A DNA stretch of 64,000 bases from Akebia trifoliata (taxonomy: Eukaryota > Streptophyta > Magnoliopsida > Ranunculales > Lardizabalaceae): positions 25,535,996 through 25,599,995 of the forward strand of contig CM030719.1 of NCBI GenBank assembly GCA_017979445.1, given 5' to 3'. Position numbers and translations under genes: made by a program. The notes beneath the pieces are model-generated. The model had not been told where the DNA came from and made no database searches. It saw nothing but the letters and a program-made list of their open reading frames with translations. How positions within the stretch are numbered: position 1 is the stretch's first letter; each line of letters starts with the position of its first letter. Of the stretch, positions 45,691 to 57,900 are shown piece by piece.

Positions 45691-45702
45691 TTTGGCGCGA
45701 AA
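45691..45702. promoter_or_regulatory. E2F site, perfect consensus
   Basis: TTTGGCGCGAAA, a full E2F/DP consensus (TTTCGCGCCAAA on the minus strand), about 170 bp upstream of the RAD5-like start codon. E2F factors drive S-phase expression of replication and repair genes, which fits the role of RAD5. Activity is inferred, not shown. Confidence 0.65.
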
Positions 45703-46596
45703 TAAATGAAAAGCGACATGTCTTTCCCACGCATTTAATTTGTAAATGTTGGTGTGTTATGGAGAAAATTTAGTGTGTCGATAAAAATTATTACTATTAG
45801 TGATTTGGTTTAAAATGTTGGCGGTAAAAAAAGAATTGTTTTTGCAAGTAATTTGTTTGGGTAATTTAAGCATGCTGAATATTTGAGAGACCTCCCTGAG
45901 TTCTGAAACTGAGGATTAACCCCTTGACTATGGTCATCTAAAAGAGACCAGCAGAGAATTACTAAAACACACTTGTCTTCACGTGATGTGAACATAGGGA
46001 CTAGTCCATCCCAAAAGGGATTCGAGCAATGGAGGTTCGCTTGCTAACGAGTATGGTTCCTTAGCTTAACAATCATTTAGGCATATTTATTAGTAGACTC
46101 TCAAGCATATTTATTAAAATTGAGTATGGGTTGGTTCCTTAGCTTAACAATCATTAAGGCAACAACAACATCAATGGTTGTAGTCTCAAGTTTTTAAATG
46201 CTTTGCATTGGGTGATGACTCTCAAGAGCCTCCATCCCTAGATGAGTTGTAGTCCCTAAAGTTGGAAGATGAGGAGAGGGACCTGACCATTAACACTCCA
46301 AACATAAAGACCATGTGATAGGAGTAGGACTTCTTGATGGAAAATGTTCAGCTTTCCTAAGATACCACTCTTACTCATGCAAAGTCTATGCAAGAATTAT
46401 TTTTTGAATCGACAATCGGGCGTGTTCCTTTTCTTTCTTTTTGAATCATTTCCCTTGTTTTCGCCTTTTATCTTCAAGTGTGGTGTCGTAATAAGTAAAG
46501 CACCATGAGCAAATATGTGAGACTTGGTCTTTTTCATTGGGGAACCAGGTTGTTGGCCAATAAAATATCACCAATCCCAAGAAGCACAACTAGCTG
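45703..46596. other. Upstream region of RAD5; no other gene seen
   Basis: Distal promoter of the RAD5-like gene, then non-coding sequence. A short direct repeat (GGTTCCTTAGCTTAACAATC) occurs near 46050 and 46133. Confidence 0.45.
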
Positions 46597-49500
46597 ATGC
46601 ACATAGATACGGGCGGAAGCCATGTTCGCTATCGTAAAGATAATGTTGATCCAGAGATAACTGCTGTATGTAGAACCGTGCATGGGAGGTATGCACGACT
46701 TGATTTTTTGAAGTTTGCAGGATCTGAACCTACAGAATGGGTTCATCGTGCTGAACAATTCTTTCGATTTCAGAATACACCAGAAGATGATAAAATTCTC
46801 CTTGCGTAGTTTCATATGGAGGAAGATGCCCAATCAATGGTTTCAATGGTACGAGAAGGTGTCTCGAAGAATGACGTGGCCAACCTTTTTGCAAGCATTA
46901 TTAGTACGCTTTGGCCCATCTAATTACAAAGACTTCAACGAAACTCTTTTCAAACTCCATCAAGTGGGCACTGTCCTTGAATACCAACGCGAGTTTGAGA
47001 AACTCACTAACTGTGCGGAGGTTTGTTCTGAGAAATCACTAATCGATTGTTTTATTGTTGGATTGAAGAAGAAAATATGTTCTGAGATCAAGCTAATTCC
47101 ACTGGATTGGCTCGAACACAAGAAGATCGCCTCTTGAAGATGCTTCGACCTTCACGCCCATTTCCAACTTGGGAGGCTATGACTTCAACCAATCCATGTC
47201 CTCCAATGACAACGACACCAATATTGTTGTTTCAGCCACAAGGGGGGCCACTAATGCGACGTCTCAATTGGGTAGAAATGCAAGCTTGAAGTGATAAGGG
47301 GTTGTGTTACAATTGCGATGAGTGTTTTGTACCTGGACACAAGTGTAAAATGCAACAATTATTTCTCTTTCTCTTAGAAGTGAGCAATGACGTTGATATC
47401 AAAGTAGTTGACGAGAACCCCAATTGTGAAGACGATGTACCCGAGATCTCTCTTCATGCTTTATCCGATCAACCTTTTCATCAAACAATGCGACTCACGG
47501 GGTACATCAAACGACAATAAAAAAACATTTGTTTTCATAGATAGTGGGAGTATCCACAACTTTATAAGTGAACACTTTGTACGGCTTGCGAGTGCCTATT
47601 CATCATTCGCCTGCTTTTGATGTGTTGGTCTCCAATGGAAGCAAGCTTGAGTGTGTGGAACATAGCAAGGACTTGGATTTGGATAATCAATGCTACAAAT
47701 TAATTCCAAACTGATTATTATGTTTTACCCCTTCAAGGATCAGACATGGTTCTTGGGTACGATGGCTTCAACAGTTAAGTCCAGTTGTGTGGGATTTCTC
47801 TAAACTCACAATGGATTTTATTATTGGAAATCAGAGATATCACTTAGAAGGAGATGCGATGAAACCACCTAAAATGGTGAGTGTGCACGCCATGGCAAAA
47901 TGGTTTAAGTACCCAATCAGCGGTATATGCTTATGCAACTCTCTGTCAATGAATGTGGTACAGAATCTGACATTCATAATAATATTACTTGTATCATTAA
48001 TGAATTTTCTTCCCTTTTGAGAAACCCAAGGGTTATAATCACAGGACCATCGGATCAAGATTATTCCAAGGGCTGCCCCAACAAATACGCGACCATACCG
48101 TTATCTGCAGGTGCAAAAGAATGAGCTCGAACGTTTACTAAAAGAGATGCTTAACTCTAGAATTATCCAGCCAAGCATTAGTCCCTATTATTCACCGGTT
48201 CTACTTATGAAGAAGAAAATTAGGTCTTGGAGATTTTACGTGGACTATCAAGTTCTAAATGCAATCACGGGTAGGGATAAATTCATCCTAGAGATTGATG
48301 AGTTATTGAGCAAACTACATGGGGCACAATATTTCTCAAAGTTGGATTTGCTCTCACGATATCATCAAATACGTATCGGGATTTGAGGATGTTCCTAAAA
48401 CGGTTTTTCATACTCATGATGTCCATTACGAGTTCTAGTAATGTCATTCGGACTTACCAACGCTCCTACATTTTAAAGTCTCATGAACAATGTATTTCGT
48501 CCATTTCTCAATCAATTTGTATTCTTTGACGACATTCTATTATATAGCTCATCATGGGAGAGACATACATCCCATCTTCGAATGGTCTTTGAGGTACTCC
48601 AGGCACGTCAATTATTTGTAAAACGTTCAAAATGTATTTTTAGGCAACAAAAGGTGGAGTACTTGGGCCACCTTATTTCTCACAATGGAGTTGCCGCCGA
48701 TCCAAGCAAGGTTGCAAGCATGGTTAATTGGCTTAAACCGACCACAGTCAAAGGGCTCCATGGTTTTTTTGGGTTGACTGGGTATTATCATAGTTTTGTG
48801 CGAGATTATGGTAAGATTGTTGCCCTGCCACAGCCATGCTATCCAAGGATCAATTCAATTGGTCAGATGACACAGAGAACGCTTTTATTCGCCTTAAAGA
48901 AGCAATGACATCTACATCGATATTAGCACTTCCCAACTTTAATATTCCATTTGTCCTAGAGTGTCACGCCTCGAAAAAGGGTATTGGGGCTTCTTATGCA
49001 AGGAGGATGACCTTTTTACTAAGGCATTATACGGAAAAACATTGGCTCTATCGACATATGAAAAAGAAATGATTTTCATTATTCAAACGGTAACCAAATG
49101 GAGACCTTATCTAATTGGGCAAAAATTCAAAATTGTAACCGACCACAAGAGTTTCAAGTTCTTTTTGGAGCAACAAAAATGGGTATCCCAATTACTCGAC
49201 TATGACTACGAGATTGTGTATAGGGCGGGACATGCAAGCGTGATGGTCGATGCTCTCTCTCGGCGAGGTGATGAGCCCCAACTTCTAACTCTCTACATTC
49301 CACAAATTGAAATTTGCATCGAATTACAAAAAGAGGTAGCCAGCAATGAGGAGATTCGCAAGTTGGTAATGCAAATTGCAAGAGGACACCACGGTCTTAC
49401 CTGGATACAACCACCAAGGGCAGCAATTGTACTACAAGGGGCGGTTCGTGCTACCTTCTCAATCTCGGTTTAAAGCAATTTTACTTGAAGGGTTTCATTT

Positions 49501-50379
49501 GTCTCCTATGACAGGGCATTCGGACTTGTTGCAAACTTACAAACGATTATCACAAAATTTTTATTGGAAGGGAACAAAATCCGATGTGCAAAACTATGTT
49601 GCCCAAGGTTTGCCAACGTAACAAATATAGACTATGGCTCCCACGCAGCCACTTCCAACAACGGACAAGATATGGGAAGATATTGCCATGAATTTTATTG
49701 ATGGACTACCTATTTCCAAGGGGAAGACTTCTATCGTAGTGGTAGTTGACCGCCTTTCAAAATATGCGCATTTTTATGCATTGGCACACCCCTACACAGC
49801 CCATTCTGTGGTGGAGTTATTTGTCAAAAATATCACTAAACTTTATGGAATGCTACGTTCCATTGTGTGTGACAGGGACACAGTGTTTATTAGCCAATTT
49901 TGGCAGGCTTTTCTATCTTTACAGGCTACTCAATTGAAGGCGAGTATTGTGTATCACCCTCAAACTGATGGGCAAACAAAAGTATTGAACCATTGCCTTG
50001 ATACTTACCTACGTTGCTTTATCAGTGATCAACCTAAGCAATGGATTAAATGGGTTCCTTGGGCTGAATGGAGTTATAACACCTCGTTTCACTCTGCCAT
50101 TGGGATGACACCATTTGAAGCGGTTTATGGGCGACCTCTGCCTATCCCATGCCAAAGGATATTCTAGACTATCGATGGACTCACCATCGGATAAAGATAC
50201 GAGAAGAGATCTTAGTACAACGGGATTGCCTTCCACTTGAAGATGCTTCGTGGATTGATCGTCAACAATTCGAGCTACAATTTCCTTATTTCAACCTTAC
50301 GGATAAGGTTTCTTACAAAATGGTGGGGACTGATACAACCTTAGGTATTGAAAGGGTCAATGTGGCAACTAGTAGTTAA
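46597..50379 (+). pseudogene. Ty3/gypsy gag-pol remnant, chromovirus type
   Basis: Gag (46640-47140: RLDFLKFAGSEPTEWVHRAE, YQREFEKLTNC), a knuckle-like CYNCDECFVPGHKCK (47305-47350), protease FIDSGSIHNFI (about 47545), RT (48111-48560) with FFDDILLYS, RNase H ending DALSRRGDE (about 49265), and integrase (49490-50150), i.e. PR-RT-RH-IN order. The third integrase acidic residue is lost: QTDGQTKVLN where QTDGQTEV is usual. The tail (50149-50379), with LPLEDASWIDRQQF, resembles a chromodomain end, pointing to a chromovirus; some sequence between it and integrase seems deleted. There are many stops and frameshifts. No 5' LTR was recognised. Confidence 0.9.
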
Positions 50380-53300
50380 AAAAGTTACAAATTTTGTTTA
50401 CTTATTAGTAGTTTCCTTGATAAAAGGAACTTCCTGTTTGTTAGTAATTTTCTACTTGTTAATAGTTTACTGGATATAAAAACAAAAAATAGTTAAAGAG
50501 TAGTTGTTATTTTAGAAATTGATATTATTGTAGGATGCCGCAATTATATATGTAACCTAAACTCTTTTTAAAAAGAGAGAAAATTATCAGAAGTCTTGTG
50601 CTATTCACAAGAGAGGCATGTCCATCCCCTAAATTGGACACCCATCTCATCATCCATTAAGTTATGAGTTTTATCACTCTCTCACTTTCCCTCTTTTTAA
50701 AATATTTCAAATTAGAGAGCTAGAGCCCGAGTGTGTTGAAACGCTTTCAGAGGGCTTTGACTTTGTAAAATGATTGTTGGGAGAAGATACACAGCCCAAA
50801 CCCTAGTGTGTTGGAGTTGCTCCGAGAGGTTTGTAGCCAAGACTAAAAAGTCACTGCCTATGGCAAGATAGGCATTGACAACCCAGCCATCCAAACTAGC
50901 TCATAATAATGAGCCAAAAGTTTGACCAGGTTGTGTTTTTGAGTTCCCCTTTAGCTCATAAGTATTGGGACTAGGCTTAGAACATGTACAAGGGAGATAG
51001 GGCAAGGTAACTGTCAAGCAAAGCAAATGAACATAATTTTGTCGAGAATCAGCGAAAAGATGGGACATAGGGCAAGGGAAAGCTCACGACATAGGGCTTG
51101 GATCAAGCTTGATGAATATGTCGGAATCAAACTCGGAAAATGCCATAGACTCCTCTCTTCTTTTTTAAGAGTTGCAGAGCCGTTTCATAGACCCTTCGAG
51201 ATTTAGATTCTCAGACGCAATTCATCAAATATTTTGAGATTCAAAATTTTTATTCAGAATCTATCCAAGGCCCAGACATTGAGATCATCCAAGTGGCAAT
51301 ATACACTGTTTCTGGCAATTTTTTAGCTGAACATTTCAATTTCAAGACAAAAAACTCAAATTAAGTAATCGATTAGAGGGAGATTTTGAGGGTCGGCCAA
51401 GCGAGCCAACCCTATGAAGTTACACAAATTATGTCGGCCATATGTCTTGATAGCCATACAGCACTCACCAGTCTAGGGCAAGCGTGGCATATTTAGCCAA
51501 CCGACCCTTTTAATCTTCTAACGTTGAACCTAACCTTCTATTTATATGGGTTTCTCCTTTACTCTTTCTATCTCATTTCCGATGTGGGATTATTTTTCTT
51601 CTTCGTAGCTTTTCAAAATTTGACAACTTGTGCTTGAGACACCAATAATGAAATTATATCACACCAAATAAGTATTAAGGACATAACATGTGATTTATAG
51701 ATGGGTTGGGATTTGTTGACTCAGAATTTTTTTTATATGTTTTTTGAAATCCTCACCATCAAATGCTAATCTAATAGCTGGGATTTATTTAAGGGATACG
51801 TGCACGATGTATCCTTGAGATACACCTTTTGAAAAATTACTTTATCGTCCTTGACGCTAATTTTTCTTTCAATTTATAATCCTTGACTTTTGCTGGTTAT
51901 CAAAATAGTTCGTTTAATAAATCCCTCTTTCTAAAATAGTCCATAACTCCACTCTAATGTAAACATTTTTCACGATTGAAATGTCGAAATTACCCTAATT
52001 ATTCAAATCCATCATTTTTCATCCAAAGAAATGAATTTTCAGCTTCCTGATAGAATTTTGGAGACTTCATTTCGATGAAAAGGATTTGAGAGAAGAAACC
52101 ATTTTCAAAAGATTTTTTCAAACATTTTGAAGATGAATTTGAACTTGGTTAAGAAAACTTATTCTGGAGTTTGAAAAGTTTGAAGACGAGATTTGTGAGT
52201 AGTTCAAGATGAGGGCATTTTGGTTATCTTTCGTTAACAAATTCTTTTAGAATTTGAAGAGCTTTTTTCAACAAATGAAAAATTATTAGACACCTAATTA
52301 ATTTCATTTGTTAGCGTGTTATAAAAAGGTTGATGTATCGATATATTTTATTGTAAAATAAATCTTTAATTTATATACTTTAGTCGAAACTTGCTCGACG
52401 ATGATGAACAATAGTTTGCCACACTATTTATATATAAATAAAATCTTTTTAAGGCTACATATGTACAAATACAGTGAAACAAATTTGAGTGTTTTAGCAA
52501 AAAGATCAATTATTTTGCTGAAATTTCTGGCACATCCATGTTTTTGTGTTATTTATCAAAAGGGTGCCTATTTTGGTATTTATTTATTTTACTAAAATGG
52601 GTATGCTCTGCACAAACATTAAACTGAATTTACCTATACAGTTAAAAGAATTATACAAATTATTATCTTCTGTTTTTTCCAAAAAAGGGGTGCCCATTTG
52701 GCTGAATCTACAGGTTTAGTATCCCCTAATTTCAATCTGAAATGACCTAAAAGTAGTTCTTTTTTTATATATAATTTTATATTAAAAAAAAAAAAAAAAG
52801 AACATGTTCTTTAATTCAAACTTCAAAGAAGACTAAAATTGTAAAATACTAAACGTCATCGGTGGTGTACATACCTATTTTGGTAAAATAAATACTAAAA
52901 TGGATATACGACCCCTTTGGTAAATATTTATAAAATATGGATGGACCAGTTATTTTGGCCTCATAAATGACTTTTTCGCAATTTCTTCGTTCTCTTTCAT
53001 TACACTCAATATTTCTGCAGTTTTTACTGCTCTTCTGCATGTAGTTGTGACAAGAGTCCCCTAAAACTTTATCCCATTGTGCATATTCTAGGCGTGATAT
53101 GTGAGCTTCAATCTTTCAATCATCTAAAAGCCTTACCACCAAATATTAGGTTGAAGATGAATCCCATTTTACCATTTTCTATGGACACCCTTTTAGAGCT
53201 TTGCCGTGTCAAAGATTTAAGATCAGCTAAACAAATTTTACGCCTCTATTCTACTTCGTCTAGAAACACATTTTCTTATTGAAAGTGTTAGTATCTACTC

Positions 53301-54211
53301 TCAGCTAATCCTTGCCTATTTACACTGCAACCTATGGTGAGTATGAACGGAATAAAATGTCCGATTGAAATTCATGTTATATAGGAAGACGAATTTTAAC
53401 GTCAACTGCCAACTTAACTCAACCCTCCTTTATCCACTAAAGCCCTTATCAAACCGAAAAAGGAAAAAAAAAAAAAAAATTGAGCATAATAGGATCTAAT
53501 TTGCATATTGTATTCTGATATAATAGAGACAACAAAATAGGCTAGTGAGATTAAGGATGGAAATATGAAGTGAAGAGGCATAAGAATGCAGATTTTCGTA
53601 TCTAATAGGAGGAAAAAAACACAATGATTTAAGCTAGAGTTTTACAACAAAATTATTACAAAAACATGCGAAATGCAGTGACAACACACCAAACTTATTC
53701 AAACTCTACATATTATTGAGGGCATAAAATGAGCAACTACCATCTATCCAATGTTGTCATTTCTAAATTATTTCACATATGCTACCATTGCATATACAAA
53801 AATATGCTTCCTGCACAATACGCAATGGCATACTTTTTGGACACATTTTCTTCTCTTTTTTTTTCTAGCATAAACTCATTTTTTTTCTTTTATAAATATC
53901 CCACTTCAACCCCCATATAACATCTCTTTTACCTTTTAATCCCTTTCTTACCCTCACAAAGCCTCCAACTATTAAATCTCATTACATTTTCTAATAAATT
54001 CTCACATAATTATAAATATTCTCTAATCTCTACTTTACACTATTACTCAACTTAAGTCACTCTCAAGACTCAAAAGAAAAGGAAAGTACCAACATTTTCT
54101 GCATTTTTTCCTCTTTTTTTCCACTGCAGCATATGCAATGTGTGAAATGGCATATGCGAACAACAAGTGCTGATCGCACATGTTTGCATATATTATTTAA
54201 CAACATTGTAT
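50380..54211. other. No gene seen; possible 3' LTR and a foldback
   Basis: 50380-50700 follows the gypsy pol and may be a worn 3' LTR (GGATATAAAAAC at about 50474, tandem AGTAGTT motifs). The rest is AT-rich with a foldback at 52490-52995. No coding signature is seen. Confidence 0.4.
52490..52995. repeat. Foldback, arms about 120 bp
   Basis: 52493-52613 is an imperfect inverted copy of 52864-52993 (for example CTGGCACATCCATG against CATGGATGG/ACCAG, and CCTATTTTGGTA in both). Each arm also contains a smaller palindrome around CCTATTTTGGTA...TACTAAAATGGG. It is probably an old MITE; no target duplication was found. Confidence 0.6.
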
Positions 54212-54871
54212 CTATCGATAAATTCCTTCATGATCAGAACCTGGCAAGCCCTTCAACACATCCCGAAGGGCGTAATAATGGTTATCACACTTGTGATCTG
54301 AAATTAAGTTGCTTGAGAGCACAATCCTTTGGAAATGTTCACCAGGGTGTCTTTTCCAGAGTTTGAAAGATTCCCTGCCTTTGTTACCGCTACTATTTCT
54401 ATGGATACGGGCATCCACATCTCTCTTTAGGTAATAAAGCGTTCCGGGTACAAATAGCTCCTCAGGCATTGTAATTCCATCCTCTTTAATGGTGGTTGCT
54501 GCATCTAGCAGTGAAGGAACTCGGGAAATGGGCGATTCTTTTCTGATCGAAACATCTGTTCGTAGAAACCAAAATAGGGCATGAGTGAGCAAATTCCATG
54601 GGAAATAACAGAATGAAAGATAGAAAATATGGCAACTAAGAATTGCCCTTTTATAAATAATTGCAAGTCTCTTGCTCTCAAATTTAACTTATAACTCCCA
54701 ATTCGACATTCTTCTGGTCGAACATTTTTGAAAAAGCAAAAGAGCAGTTTTGTTCAAATAGTAACTGTGAGTTAGTGATCATATTTCATATTTTGAATTA
54801 TGTCTTTTAATTGTGGGGTCTTTTTTCCCTATGGGTAATTGTTACACAAAACTATATTTTTAAAACTGTTC

Positions 54872-54904
<33 letters not shown>

Positions 54905-57900
54905 TAAATCAGAACAAGGAAATGGAAACTAACGGTATGTCTGATAACCGAGTGTTGGGTGTGCGAGTTGGCAACTCACGCAAGTTGCCTAATGTTGTGC
55001 ATTTGGAACGGTCAACACGTCTACTTTCTAAATCTTGATTTTTGGGGGTTTTCAACAATGTTCGACATTCACTCTCTTCAACTTTCTAAATCTCGATTTT
55101 TGGGGGTTTTCAACATTCACCCTGAGAGGTGAATATTCACATCTCTCTCTCTCTCTCTCAAGGAAGAGAACCCCACAACAGTGGTCTCCAAAATCATCAA
55201 GAAAACCCCAACAAACCCTCCAAAGATCATCGCAGTCATTGTTAAACCCTCCAAAGATCGTTGTCATTGCATAAAATCTCCTCTGAAGAACGTTGCAAAT
55301 GCCTCATCAATCGTCATTGCTTCATTCAACAATTCGATCTTCGCCTACCAACGCTGTCACATCAAAAATCTTAACTAAAGTCACCAATATCGGAACCCTA
55401 AATCGCCGAAACAAAGGCTTTTGGCTCTTAAAGAAATTCCATCAAGAACAAGAATAAATACATGATCAAGAATTTCGATCCCTAATTTTGAGAAATACCC
55501 TTGCACCATCGACACAAACAAATACAGAAGAATTGGGTTTTTTTTCCCCTGTATCTATGAGGAGTTGAATAGTCAGTCTATTTCTACTTAACTCTAAAAA
55601 TTCACCAAACTAGGGTAACTATATTTACGTGAAGGCAATCATCCCAATGTTGTTACTTGCAAAAATTGCCAGTTTCTGCAAATTCCCCAAATTCAATTGT
55701 GGATGGGATAAGAAAAGCGGAAAAAAAAAAATTATGAACATATTCCACAAAATCGGCAGTTAAATTTGATGTTCATAATTTCATAAATAAAAATTCTGGA
55801 AAGTTAAAAGTCAATCAGTTAGGAATCATGGTCTACGAGATGTGAAACTTATAGCACACTAGAACCTCAGCTAAATTAAATAATCATCATGCTGCCGAGG
55901 GTTGGGACCAACCATTTGATGGTCCCACAAGGAGATGAGAATGGCTAGCAACACAGCATGTCTCATATCAAGTGGATGCATAGCATTCCTCCCAAAGAGA
56001 TTCCCTGGTCTAAAGCTAGTGGTTAGAATGAAAAAAACTCAAGAAAGTTCAACTAGGCATCGAAAAATATTCCCGCATGTAACACAGATAGTTACTTTGT
56101 CCAAAATCTAAAGATCATTAAATCACACGAGCTTGAATCACCACTTATAACACGCACTCATAACGTGTGGAGATGGCATCATTCAAGAAATGTGACTAAA
56201 TCTTCTGTCAGAAGAAATTAAACAAGAGGTACCGCATATTTGGTAGCTAGAAGAGAACAGGGCTTACCAGAAGCATTTGTCTTGCTCCTGAAATTGGCAT
56301 AATCGGCCAGTTTTCGAGCCACATCTTGTACTGAAGACACAACCTGCTTTGCATTTGTAACCATATCCACGATACTCTTCCAGTCTTCCTTCTCTAAAAC
56401 AGTCATCCTAGAAAAGGACAAAAGGACAGTTCCATGAGAATTATTCCCTACTATTAACAAGACAAAAGAGATGAAAATATCAACACGTGGCATATGTAGA
56501 AGTGGATTCCCTATAATTTGAAGCACAATGTGGTGCACCTCCCTATCAAAGAGATTGTCCCAAGTTAGGATAAATGCTCAAAAGAGGTCTTGAAAGACCT
56601 TAGCTTGAAAAAGAGTTGCTAATTTCATATGTTCATTCTTTCTTTTTAGAGAAGGGGGGTGGGTTCTCAGGCTAATTTTAAGTGGGATTTTAGAAATTTA
56701 ATGTATTTAGGTTGCATAGTTATATTTTAGGTTGTTTTGCTTCTATTCGTCGAAGTTGGGGCATGTCATACACTTACCTGTTTTAAGGTATGTCTTAGAA
56801 GCCTATAATTAAGTAGGGTTTCAGCGTAATTAAAGTCATATGCTCTTTCAGAAGACTTTTTGATGCTTATAAAAAAACACAGAATACTTTTTGGTGGCTT
56901 GTACTCCCATGATTTATTCATCACAATAGAATGGATTGCCTCCTGCTTTTAGGAAATATCGTAGCCAATATACAAAAGAAGCAAAACATGCCTAAGAGGG
57001 ATATCTTTAGCAAGAAGATCCATCATATCAACACTGCACCCAAGCATATGCCTACACAAAATGTTCAAAAATGGCCCAAATGTGCAATAAAATGTTGATT
57101 TTATGAAGGAAATTATTCTAGCATAGTAAACTAGTGTAAGAATAATTGGTGTTGTCAAAAGTGAATTACCAGTTACACTGGGTTTGCACAGGGAAGAGTT
57201 CCGAGTCAATTTCTTCTTTGCACTGATTATGGCTGGATTAATTACTCATTCCAGGGTTGGTCATTTAATATATGCTAGTTGCAGTGAAGATTTAGTAAAA
57301 GTAGAGGAGCCTAGAGAGGGAAGGGCAAAACTAAGACTACGAAGGGATGCCTTAGAACCTACAAATTTTAAAATAAGTGGCTTTACTTGTCAAGTGAAGC
57401 AATTACTGTCTAAATCTAAAGTTGCCAACCTCCTAGTGTTTCTGAAATACTTTTTTTTCCCCTACATGGTTTTGGAAAATCCACAAAGAATTGTAAAACA
57501 ACATAAACTTTTACCTACCAATCAGTTTGAAGAATTTCGTTCCTCAATCTTTTAAGAGATGCTATACTTAACCTTGGAATTATATCATCCTGTAAGATAA
57601 AAAAAAAAAAAATTCAGAACCAAAATAATAAGTGTAACCTCAAACAAGAAGAAACAAAAAACACAAAAATCGTTTAGCTTCAGGAAGGACTAGCATCCTT
57701 CATTTGAAGAACTTATGTACGTGGTTCACCTGCATTACAACAGTGGAAACATAGCTGGAGCAGCTTTCAGCAAGTTCTTTAGATACACAAGGTGGAGTTC
57801 CAAACCCGATAGCAGAAACAATGTCAGGACTAAACCCTAGCTCATCCCTCGACTTCTTCCGAAGCATTATTGCGAGTAACGAAGCTGCAGCACCGCCAAG

